From Branchipolynoe longqiensis (lineage: Eukaryota; Annelida; Polychaeta; Phyllodocida; Polynoidae): a stretch of 64,000 bases of DNA. This document shows positions 27,947 through 35,787 of the stretch, piece after piece (position 1 is the stretch's first letter; every line of letters begins with the position of its first letter). The stretch lies in contig CM059194.1 in assembly GCA_030323885.1 (NCBI GenBank), positions 29,801,367 through 29,865,366 on the forward strand. Direction: 5' to 3'. The position numbers and the translations under genes are program-made. Below the pieces are notes generated by a model that saw only the letters and a program-made list of their open reading frames with translations, was not told the origin of the DNA and searched no databases.

Positions 27947-30142
27947 TTAGAGGTTATGTGTGAACATGTCGGGCAAGTGCCGTACACGCAATCTACAGAT
28001 CCCCCTACTACGGCATTCCCCGCGGACCAAATCGAGGGCTTCCCGGGAGTAGTGCGCGCGGCTGAGTGCGTCCGCGAGGACCAGATCGACCCCGGGCTTG
28101 TGGTAGATGGTGACGTCGAAGGAGCCGAGCGCCGCGAGCAGCCAGAGCTCGCGGGCGCACGCGCCGAGGGTCGGGTCGACGGCGCGACCCGATTCGAGGG
28201 CGCTCGCGGATGCAGCATTATCCGTGTTGACGACGATCCGGTAGCCACCCGGGGCGTCGGGGCCGAGGGCGCGGACCGCCATGACGAGGTTCACGGCCTC
28301 CAGTTCATGGATGGAGGGGTAGGCCGCCATCATCTCTCGGTCATAGGCCTCGGAGAAACAGGCGTTTGTAGAGAATGCGCCCCCGCCAGTGAGGCAGGAG
28401 TCGCATTCGATGGTCCAGGAGGGGCGGACGGCTGGGGGGAGGAGGCATACGCCATTCCCCGCCGCCGCGAAGTGACGGAACCAGCGGACGTCTTTCTTGA
28501 GCTCCGGGTCGACATCCGCGGCCCCGACGGTGGGGGCGGCGCGGGGGCTCCAGAGGATCCGGCCCATGAACTTCTGAGCCGCGACTACGCAGGTGCTAAC
28601 GTGCGCGAGGCGGCCGACGAGCCTCTGGAGAGCCCTTCTGGTGAGGGTGGGGCGGACGAGCCAACGCTCGCAGACCTCGATGACGTCGTTCATCTTCTCG
28701 TCCGGGATGCGCAGCACCATGGCCTCCGAGTCGAACTCGATGCCCAGCCAGGTGAGGCGGACGGTTGGGGGGCAGCACTTCTCGGGGGCGAGCTCGAGCC
28801 CAAGGGCGGCGCAGACCTCCCGGAGGGTGTCAAACGCCCGCATCGCGCCGAGGTAGGAAGCCTCACATCCGACGAAGTCGTCGATGTAGACCGCCGTGAA
28901 GAACCCGCGTAGGCCCACGATCCAGGCCACCGCGGCGGTCACCCTGACGCAGGCCGCGCCAGAGGTCCTGCAGCCGAACGGCAGGGCTATGTCCAAGGAG
29001 GCGCGGCCGTCGACCGTGATGCCGAAGAGGGGCGTGGAGAGCGGGTCGGCCCGGAGCTGGCGGTAGGCGCGGGACACGTCGGCCGACCAGCAGAATGCGC
29101 CTCGACCCTCTACGACGATGCGGCGGCCGAGGTCGGCCGCGGAAGGCAGTCTGTAGGCGTGGTATTCCCGCCTCGGGATGCCAGAGTTCACGCTGCGGCC
29201 CGGGGGGAACGAGAGGTCGACGATGACCCGCCGCTTCCCGGGGGTGGACTTGGGCCGCGTCATTATGGGGCTGCACTGCGCCCACGGGGTGAAGGGGGGA
29301 ACCGCGAAGGGCCCGAGGAGGGCGCCTCGTCGGACCTCCTCCGCCGCGTACTCAGTCACGTGACGGGCGAAGCTGGGATCCTCGCGGTGATTCTTGTATG
29401 TGGGCGAGGGAGGCCCGGCCGCTGTGTAGTTAGCCGGGAACCCGAACTCTAGGTGGTCGGCGAGGAGAGGGTCGTCGTGGCCCCGGAGCATCCGACGCCA
29501 GTTAGGGATGTTTAAGTCCGAGGGGACCGGGACTCGGGCGGCCAAATAATTAGGAAGTCCCGAGGCGCGGGCGGCGCCGTAGGCCGCCGCGTAGGCGGGG
29601 TAGGCGGCCCAGCCCTCGCCCGAGAGCACAGGCCAGAATGAGTCGAGGGTGGCCCTGTACTCAACGGGGGAGGGGCCGCAGTCGGGGGCCGCCGGGAGGG
29701 AGTGCTGGATGGCAGTGTCTATCACCTCCTCGACGGGCTCGCTAATGCTTGCGCCGGAGGCGGGGGCGCCGCGGGTCACATCGCAGATCCCACACGCCTC
29801 GGCGGGGTCCGGGGCCGCCGGGGTGGAGCAGCTTCCGGGGCGGGACGGCAGGTGTGCGGCGTGGCGAGGGCCTCCGGGACGGTGTCGGTTCGGGGTGGCG
29901 TGGCTGGTAATGGCTGAACTGTTGTTTACGTTGGTAGTGCGGGGAGTTCCCTCCCGGCGGCGCCACCAGGCCGGCGTGACGTCACCGGCAGGGGGGCTCC
30001 CCCGCGGCGGTGGAATGTCCTCAACACTACCGGTGGTGTGGGTGGAATCCTCCAGGTGGCGGCATGGGCGCGTGGCCGGTGTGACGTCACGGGGGAATCC
30101 CCCCTCCGCCAATCCCGTGTCGTTGTGTGGGGCGGCGTGCAT
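27947..30142 (-). CDS. Ngaro element 2 reverse transcriptase-RNase H
   Basis: Intact 731-codon ORF. After a proline-rich N-terminus it has the RT core: KSTPGKRRVIVDLS, WSADVSRAYRQLRADP (motif A), LPFGCRTSGAACVRV, and TAVYIDDFVG (YxDD at about residue 425). Then comes RNase H: ECDSCLTGGGAF, HELEAVNLVMAV, VVNTDNAASASAL and VLADALSRAHYS (Asp, Glu, Asp, Asp order). There is no aspartic protease and no DDE integrase, as usual for DIRS/Ngaro elements. The opposite-strand long frames here are GC-bias shadows. Confidence 0.92.
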   Translation of the reverse strand: MHAAPHNDTGLAEGGFPRDVTPATRPCRHLEDSTHTTGSVEDIPPPRGSPPAGDVTPAWWRRREGTPRTTNVNNSSAITSHATPNRHRPGGPRHAAHLPSRPGSCSTPAAPDPAEACGICDVTRGAPASGASISEPVEEVIDTAIQHSLPAAPDCGPSPVEYRATLDSFWPVLSGEGWAAYPAYAAAYGAARASGLPNYLAARVPVPSDLNIPNWRRMLRGHDDPLLADHLEFGFPANYTAAGPPSPTYKNHREDPSFARHVTEYAAEEVRRGALLGPFAVPPFTPWAQCSPIMTRPKSTPGKRRVIVDLSFPPGRSVNSGIPRREYHAYRLPSAADLGRRIVVEGRGAFCWSADVSRAYRQLRADPLSTPLFGITVDGRASLDIALPFGCRTSGAACVRVTAAVAWIVGLRGFFTAVYIDDFVGCEASYLGAMRAFDTLREVCAALGLELAPEKCCPPTVRLTWLGIEFDSEAMVLRIPDEKMNDVIEVCERWLVRPTLTRRALQRLVGRLAHVSTCVVAAQKFMGRILWSPRAAPTVGAADVDPELKKDVRWFRHFAAAGNGVCLLPPAVRPSWTIECDSCLTGGGAFSTNACFSEAYDREMMAAYPSIHELEAVNLVMAVRALGPDAPGGYRIVVNTDNAASASALESGRAVDPTLGACARELWLLAALGSFDVTIYHKPGVDLVLADALSRAHYSREALDLVRGECRSRGICRLRVRHLPDMFTHNL

Positions 30143-30404
30143 GACGTCATGACGGGAACCCCCGCATGGCGGTGGGGCGGTCGGGGCGAAGCCACTCGAG
30201 GCTGGAACATTGTTATTGTTTACTTCAGGAGCGGGGCAGGCCGCTGCAGTGGTAGTCCGGGGGCGGTGTGGGCGTCGGCGTCGAGTAGGTGGTCGGGGCG
30301 GGGCTAAATGCTATCGCTGGCCGACTAAAAATCCCGGTGAGAGGTCTTCCCGGGGCGCTCCCGGGCTTTCTTCGAATAACAACTCGTCTCGGGGTGGCCG
30401 GTGA

Positions 30405-31868
30405 CTATTCGGCGCACATTCGCGCAGTAGCCGCAGACGTGAGCGAGCTTCTGAGCGCCCGCCCCGTGTGAGGCCCCTTTCGCGGCTTTTGTGCATGACG
30501 CCGGGTCTTTATTCCACGCCTGGCAGGGTGCTCCCAGGACTGCCTGATCGTAGTGTTCACGTCCGTCGGCGCCGGACTTCTGTGGCTTCCCGGCTTGCTG
30601 GCTCTCGGGGGCGGAGCGGGCGCGGGCGCGGCGTGGCCCGCCATCGCTATGATCTCAATCCTGACCGCATTTATCGCGGCCGCGTCCCTCCATCCGCGGG
30701 GAAGCCTACCGTCCGCGATTCGCGTGAAAACCTCCTCAGAGTACCGCCTCACCACCGGCCACGCCAGGGAGCAATTATCCTGCGCGACCATCTCCTGGTG
30801 GGCGGGGAGGGCATCGAGACCGCTCTCGGGGAAGCCGGTCTGGCTCTCAAGGCGCTTCAGGCCCAACGCATACTCCTCCCGGGTCGCCTCGCCCTTCTTT
30901 ATCGCCCTCCCCTCATCCCCCCGTTCTACAAGGTCGTAGGGGAATAAATATTTCGAAGAAATACCTTTCTTCCGTGTGTGGGCCTTGCCGTCGGCCGCCG
31001 CTACGATGAGGCGCACCGCCTCCTCCGCTGTCGATCGCGCCCCGCGACCGTAGTCATCCGTGTCGTGTTGTCGGCGGCGTGCGGCTCGTCGCCCGGCTGC
31101 GTGAGGGGCGTCGCGTCGCCGGGGTCGGTGTCGCGGCGGCGTGGGTGAGGGCGAGGACCATGGGCTGAGCGAACTCTGATCGACTCCGATGGCAGGGTAT
31201 GAAGTGGTGCGGGTCCTGGCTCGGCCGTCATGGGCGGTCGACGGCGATGCCGGCGAGAGTGATCGCGCCCGGCTGGCGCGGAGCCGGCCGGCCGGCCGGG
31301 GCGTGCAGGGGGAGGCCGATGGTGCCCGGCGGCGAGCCGTCACGGCGGCCGGCGGGGGCTGGGTCTCCGGGCGGTGTGCGCCGGCAGTGGCGGCGGTGAG
31401 TGCGGCGGTGGCTTCCGCGAGCACCCTGGACTGGGCCGCGAGCTGGCTCCGCTGCTCGGCCGCCTCCTTCCTGTGCTCCGTGGCCTCCCTTTCCATCAGG
31501 ATCCACCGCTCCTCCATGGCGTTAATGGTCATCTGCATTTTTTCTAGCCCGTCGGACTGCCTCGCCTTCAAGGTGGGCTTCGGCACTCGCTTAGATTGGC
31601 GGGTCGGGGACGGTAGCCGGGGCTGCGGGACGGCCTGTCTCGGGGAGGCGCCGCCATCTTGTGAGTCGGAGGACATGCTCACATCGGCCGCAGGCGTGGG
31701 GGTTCGCTTCTTTGTGGCGCGCTTGGTAGGGCGGCCCCTCGGAGCTGTCGTCCTGTGGGTTCGCTGCATTTTTCTTTTTAACGTGTGTGACTTTTTAACT
31801 GCGTTGCCGCTTTTTAACGTGGGTGACGTGGGTGGAGACGGGTCCGTAGAGTTTAAATCTAAATCCAT
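30405..31868 (-). CDS. Ngaro element 2 gag-like ORF1
   Basis: 487 codons starting inside repeat A1. The first 60 residues are basic (KRKMQRTHRTT, RPTKRATKKR). A helical, glutamine- and glutamate-rich segment around residues 105-165 (coiled-coil like) follows, then a long Pro/Arg/Ser-rich linker. A conserved-looking domain (KGISSKYLFPYDLVERGDEG, then ESGLDALPAHQEM and DNCSLAWPVVRRYSEEVF) fills the second half. I see no zinc knuckle. The role as structural protein is inferred from position. Confidence 0.75.
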   Translation of the reverse strand: MDLDLNSTDPSPPTSPTLKSGNAVKKSHTLKRKMQRTHRTTAPRGRPTKRATKKRTPTPAADVSMSSDSQDGGASPRQAVPQPRLPSPTRQSKRVPKPTLKARQSDGLEKMQMTINAMEERWILMEREATEHRKEAAEQRSQLAAQSRVLAEATAALTAATAGAHRPETQPPPAAVTARRRAPSASPCTPRPAGRLRASRARSLSPASPSTAHDGRARTRTTSYPAIGVDQSSLSPWSSPSPTPPRHRPRRRDAPHAAGRRAARRRQHDTDDYGRGARSTAEEAVRLIVAAADGKAHTRKKGISSKYLFPYDLVERGDEGRAIKKGEATREEYALGLKRLESQTGFPESGLDALPAHQEMVAQDNCSLAWPVVRRYSEEVFTRIADGRLPRGWRDAAAINAVRIEIIAMAGHAAPAPAPPPRASKPGSHRSPAPTDVNTTIRQSWEHPARRGIKTRRHAQKPRKGPHTGRALRSSLTSAATARMCAE

Positions 31869-31990
31869 CGAGGTGAGGATAGAGGCCCGAATGCAGGTCA
31901 GGGGGAAGGGCGGGAAGGAGGAGGGCAGAGGTCTGGTAGGGGGCGCCTCGGGCTTCCCGCCGGATCAACCACAATTCGGAATTATGAGCC
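31860..31990 (-). repeat. Ngaro element 2, repeat A1 (5' end)
   Basis: 131 bp, the 5' terminal repeat on the coding strand. The ORF1 start codon at 31866-31868 lies at its inner edge. Confidence 0.9.
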
Positions 31991-32029
31991 AATCGGTACA
32001 AGATGCGCTGCAAACAGGGGGAGAGGGAT

Positions 32030-32545
32030 AGGGGTGGAAGGAGGGAGGGCGGGAAGGAGTGGGTGGAGGGAGACTGACAGACAGACAGACAGGAAAGGAG
32101 TGGGAGAAGGAGGCAGAGAGAGGGGAAAATAAACAGACAGACAGATATACAGGCAAGTAGACATACATGCATGTATGCATACATAAATTCACACAGCTAG
32201 GCAGGCAGACATGCAGTCATATATGCAGGCAAACGTACATACAGTCACACAGGCAAGCAGGTAGACAAGAAGACAGACAATCATACATGCAGGCAGGTAG
32301 TCATATACAGACAAACATACATTCAAATAGGCAGGCAGACAAATATCCGACCAGGCATGCATGCATGCAGGCAGTCATATTTGCAAGCAGGCAGTCATAC
32401 TGGCAAGCAGGCCAACAGACATACAGGCAGGGAGGCAAGCAGGGAGGCAAGCAGGCAAATAGGCAGTCATACAGACAGGCAGTCAGTCATACAGGCAGGC
32501 ATACATGCAGTCAGGCAGGCAGTCATAGTACACAAAGAGTACGGA
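32030..32545. repeat. CAGG/CAGACA/GCAGTCATA microsatellite field
   Basis: About 500 bp of imperfect tetranucleotide-type repeats: gacagacagaca, caggcaggcag, tcatacaggcagg and catacatgcatg. It forms the right part of the old TIR element. Short TIR elements with internal tetranucleotide runs are known from bivalves (the pearl-type elements), but no homology is claimed. Confidence 0.8.
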
Positions 32546-32819
32546 CTCATACTAGTGATAGTGCCCGAGCGCCACCTAGCGTTATCTTGGCCGGCAAGCC
32601 CTATTTTTGTAATTATTGTATTTGTGAGCGAAATATCTGGAAGTGAACTACAAACTGCAGCTCGGCGTTGGTTCCCCATCTTCATCGTTTACATCGCATT
32701 CTGCTATTATCATGCAGCAAAATGTGGATTATTGTAGTCATTGTGATTATTGTTTATAATAGGCTTTCAGTACAGACTTAAATTGCTATATGGTCCGCAT
32801 TGCGAAGCTGAGTTCATAA

Positions 32820-33175
32820 TTAAAGTTGCATAGTCCGATGGTTTAGAGTTTCTGAAATTTTCTGAGATAAATACATTAGGTTGATTGTTATTATGTATCT
32901 TACTTTAGCTTGAAGTAACTTTTATTTTAAGTGGCTAACTTTTGAGATATTTGAAGTGGAACCATGCAAAATTAATTTTGGCAAGCTTGTCAAAACTCTG
33001 ACCCCAGAGCCTTCTGCAGTAACATGTTCTATTCAATTGCCTCAGTATTTCCCTTCTATGTGGCTACACATGTTTAATAAGTGCACTAGTATCTAAGTTA
33101 GATATGTAGAATCAAATTTAGATAATTGTTTTGGTTTTGAAAATTTGATATTTTCATCGGACTATGCAGCTTTAA
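32820..33175 (+). mobile_element. MITE family P, full length
   Basis: The best-preserved copy: TTAAAGTTGCATAGTCCGA at the left, tcggactatgcagctttaa at the right, 356 bp. It serves as the reference for the interrupted copies nearby. Confidence 0.85.
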
Positions 33176-33224
33176 CATAGGCCTACACATATAAGGCTTG
33201 AGGTTCCAAAACGATCGCCCATAC

Positions 33225-33333
33225 AATAAATACCATTGTAACAATTAACAACAAAACTCCCTAAACCGACCACCTCCCTAAATGGATCATTTAAAGTCGG
33301 TCCCATGGTCGGTCGATTCAGAGAGGTTTTACT
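33225..33333 (+). repeat. mariner-like MITE family N, right-half fragment
   Basis: ctccctaaaccgaccacctc through gtcggtcgattcagagaggt: the right half of the family complete at 33374-33556. Confidence 0.65.
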
Positions 33334-33373
33334 CTCGCTCTCTCTCTCTCTATATATATATACAAATATATAT

Positions 33374-33556
33374 ACACAGTAGAACCTCTCAAACCGACCA
33401 TCTCCACAGATCAACAACTCCCCTATGTCGATTCCTTTATTTGGGTCCCAACAATACCATTGTAACCATATTCTAACTCCCTAAACCGACCACCTCCCTA
33501 ACTGGACCACTTATAGTCGGTCCCAAGGTTGGTCGATTTAGAGAGGGTTTACTGTA
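33374..33556 (+). mobile_element. mariner-like MITE family N
   Basis: 183 bp with TIRs near ACAGTAGAACCTCTC / GAGAGGGTTTACTGT, TA-flanked. Internal accgaccacctccctaa and gtcggtcccaaggttggtc arms pair with each other. Another copy is in the 3' region of the calcium-sensor gene at 53182-53364. Confidence 0.75.
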
Positions 33557-33589
33557 TATATAAATATATATATATATATATATTTATCC

Positions 33590-33720
33590 TAGAGACAGAG
33601 AGAGAGAGAGAGCGAGAGATAGGAGCAGACAGAGAGAGAGATAGAGAAAGACGAAAACGGAGAGAGACAGAAAGACAGAGGGAGAAAAAGAGACATGCAG
33701 CCAAACAGAGAGAGCACAGT
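33590..33720. repeat. GA-rich microsatellite
   Basis: About 130 bp of gagaga and gacagaga words follow a (TA)n run at 33555-33585. Purine-only on the plus strand. Confidence 0.85.
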
Positions 33721-33964
33721 ATGTATCAATTTCACATGTAATATCCCTAGACATAACCTAAAATAAACAAAAGTAAGCTTGTGAATCCCAGCGACCAATC
33801 ATTATAGGAGCTCCGGAAACCGATAATTCAGTAGCCAGCATATAGTGCCGACCGATACTGGGTATGCCTGCAAATTTCGCTATATCGTGTAAACCCCAAG
33901 GTTTTGTAAACTTGCAAATAGGGCATGCATGCAATGCCAATTTCATGATCTTCTATTCGGTTTG

Positions 33965-34270
33965 CTCCGTCGGCTTTTACGTCTTAGCAATATCTCATGT
34001 CATATCATGACACGCAGCCAACCAACCTGGGGCTACTTTATAGTGCTGCCCCATTGGAATAGAATGTTATTGCTGTCATGACATGATATCCCACTCAGTC
34101 ATATTATCCTGATACTAAATAAACCCGCTCTCGCCATATCCTATTAAAGCCGAAGAACGCAAGGGTTGATAGAAACAAGTATCAATTTAATAAGTCACTA
34201 GCTCGACTTAGTCGAGGTTCTACCCCACGCAAAACCAGCCAGCGCTCTTAGCGATTATCCCATCCCGTCT
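33965..34270 (-). repeat. tRNA-derived SINE, diverged
   Basis: Minus-orientation copy: cttttacgtcttagcaatatc, tagtgctgccccattgga, cccactcagtcatattatcc, and a degenerate head ending near 34270. Confidence 0.7.
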
Positions 34271-34610
34271 GAAAAAAAAGTTTGTTTTATTTCACGACGC
34301 CTCTAGAGCACCCATCCCGTCTGGCGCTCTTCTATTCCGAATTGTCGACAGGCGATGGTTGATGGTCGATGGTCGGGGGTTCTTGATATCAGATTAAATA
34401 ACAATAACAACAACAACTTTCGTTGGAACGGAGGTTGGCGCTGTGCCAAGTGGCCTTAGGAGAGAAATGCCGGAATAGGAAGGGACCTAGAGGTCAACGC
34501 AAGGTCAACGAGACCCGGTGACATCCACCTAAATACCATATCCTCCACAGTGCGCGTATACAGAGACCCCACACGCGAAGATCGGGAGCCTGTGTGGATC
34601 TGTGTGTGAG

Positions 34611-35273
34611 ATATGCATAGTCCGATGGTTTTGAGTTTCTGTCATTTTCTGAGATAAATATATTAAATTGATTGTTATAATCTCCCTTACTTTAATTTGA
34701 AGTAAATTTGATTTTAAATGGCTGAGTTTTGAGATATTTGAAGTGCAAACACCCACAATTAATTTCGGCAAGCATGTCAAAACTCTGACACCATAGGCTT
34801 CTGCAGTAACATGTTCTATTAAATTGCCTCAGTATTCCCTTCTATGTGGCAGTGCTGGTAGATCGTGGGGTCGTGGGTTCGAACCCCGGTCGAGTCAAAC
34901 CAGTGACTTAAAAATTGATACTTGTTGCTTCCTAGCCAGGCATTCGGCATTATTAGGACAGGGCAAGGACTGGTGTGCTCAGTGTCAAGATAATGTGACT
35001 GAATGGGATACCAGGTCATGGTGCCGGCGGCCTGGTTTCCCAGTGGGACAGCACTATAAAGTCGCCATGAGTGCGCACTGTCACAAGTCGGTACCCGTCC
35101 TAATATGACCTTAGATGTTGCTAGGACGTAAAACAACAACAAACAAACAACATCTATGTGGCAACAAATGTTTGATAAGCGCATCAGTATCTAAATTTGA
35201 TATATAGAATCAAGTCCAGATAATTTCTTTGGTTTTGAAAATTTGATGCTTTTATCGGACTATGCAACTTTAA
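34611..35273 (+). mobile_element. MITE family P split by a SINE
   Basis: The left half (34611-34851) runs from tgcatagtccgatgg to the family block ending ccttctatgtggca, and the right half (35153-35273) resumes at tctatgtggcaacaaatgt and ends tatgcaactttaa. The SINE plus its duplication exactly accounts for the interruption. Confidence 0.85.
34852..35152 (+). mobile_element. 5'-truncated SINE with 11-bp target duplication
   Basis: Begins inside the tRNA-like head (gtgctggtagatcgtggggt) and ends in AAACAACAACAAACAAACAA. The duplication TCTATGTGGCA lies at 34841-34851 and 35153-35163. The 5' truncation is typical of target-primed reverse transcription. Confidence 0.93.
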
Positions 35274-35329
35274 CGCTTTTGTTGAGTAACAACCACTTGG
35301 AGGTATTTCTGTGAAGGAAGTTCAAGTTA

Positions 35330-35430
35330 ATTTACCATGAGTGCACACTGTCACAAGTTGGTATCCACGCTGATGTGCCTTTAGATATTACTAGAATATA
35401 AAGCAACACCAAACAAACAAGTGTCTAGCA
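35330..35430 (+). repeat. SINE 3' fragment
   Basis: ccatgagtgcacactgtcac, aagttggtatccacgctgat, then a degenerate aagcaacaccaaacaaacaa tail. Confidence 0.65.
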
Positions 35431-35697
35431 CCGTTTATGTCACACAGATTTAATGGAAGATTCTCAAAACTATGACAATGGTTTAGATTCTTAACACGTA
35501 GGCCCTTATTTCGATGTTTCTAAATGTACACAGCTTCACCCTGCTTCTGAATCGGCTGTGTTTATATGTTCTCTATTATTGTGTGTAATAAGTACATACA
35601 TAGCTATGGTATTGAAAATGGCTTAATCGGGTTATTATGCTGTGTAAGCTATTGCTACAAACAGAACGGAATACTACAGCAATAATCCCACCTCTGG

Positions 35698-35787
35698 TTA
35701 AAGTTGCACAGTCCGATGGTTTTGAGTTTCTGACACGTTTTAAGATAAATCTATTAGGTGGATTCCCTACTTTAGTTTGAAGTAGAA
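35698..35787 (+). repeat. MITE family P, left end cut by a LINE
   Basis: ttaaagttgcacagtccgat through ctactttagtttgaagtaga, where the T-run of the LINE tail begins. The rest of the MITE was not found on the far side of the LINE. Confidence 0.8.

Larger units (their letters stand above)
26422..31990 (-). mobile_element. Ngaro-type tyrosine-recombinase retroelement 2, apparently complete
   Basis: On the minus strand the order is A1 (31990-31860), gag-like ORF, RT/RNase H ORF, recombinase ORF, B1 (26986-26788), A2 (26788-26658), B2 (26620-26422). The A repeats are 131 bp with one difference seen, the B repeats 199 bp with two. Three long ORFs are open, and the whole 5.6 kb is strikingly GC-rich compared with its AT-rich surroundings. 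The repeat order identifies the Ngaro group; DIRS-1 proper has inverted ends. It shares no repeat sequence with element 1, so it belongs to a different subfamily. Confidence 0.92.
25913..32601. mobile_element. old TIR element holding a nested MITE and a Ngaro-type element
   Basis: The right end at 32569-32601 and the left end are inverted copies of a 33-bp TIR (gggcttgccggccaagat, then aacgctaggtggcgc). The left TIR is cut in two by MITE family A (25926-26390), its halves being 25913-25925 and 26391-26413 or so. The body holds Ngaro element 2 (26422-31990) and, on the right, a cag/gcagtcata microsatellite field. Removing the insertions leaves roughly 0.65 kb, so the host was a short non-autonomous element. 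The insertion order can be read directly. Confidence 0.75.

Noticed and set aside
27956..28912. 318-codon plus-strand frame, and other long frames over Ngaro element 2
   Set aside because: Antisense or alternate-frame shadows of the GC-rich RT-RNase H, recombinase and gag-like ORFs, whose motifs are in the minus-strand frames.
31795..32646. Frames rich in Gln/Arg/His or Leu/Ser/Pro
   Set aside because: They read the CAGG/CAGTCATA microsatellite field.
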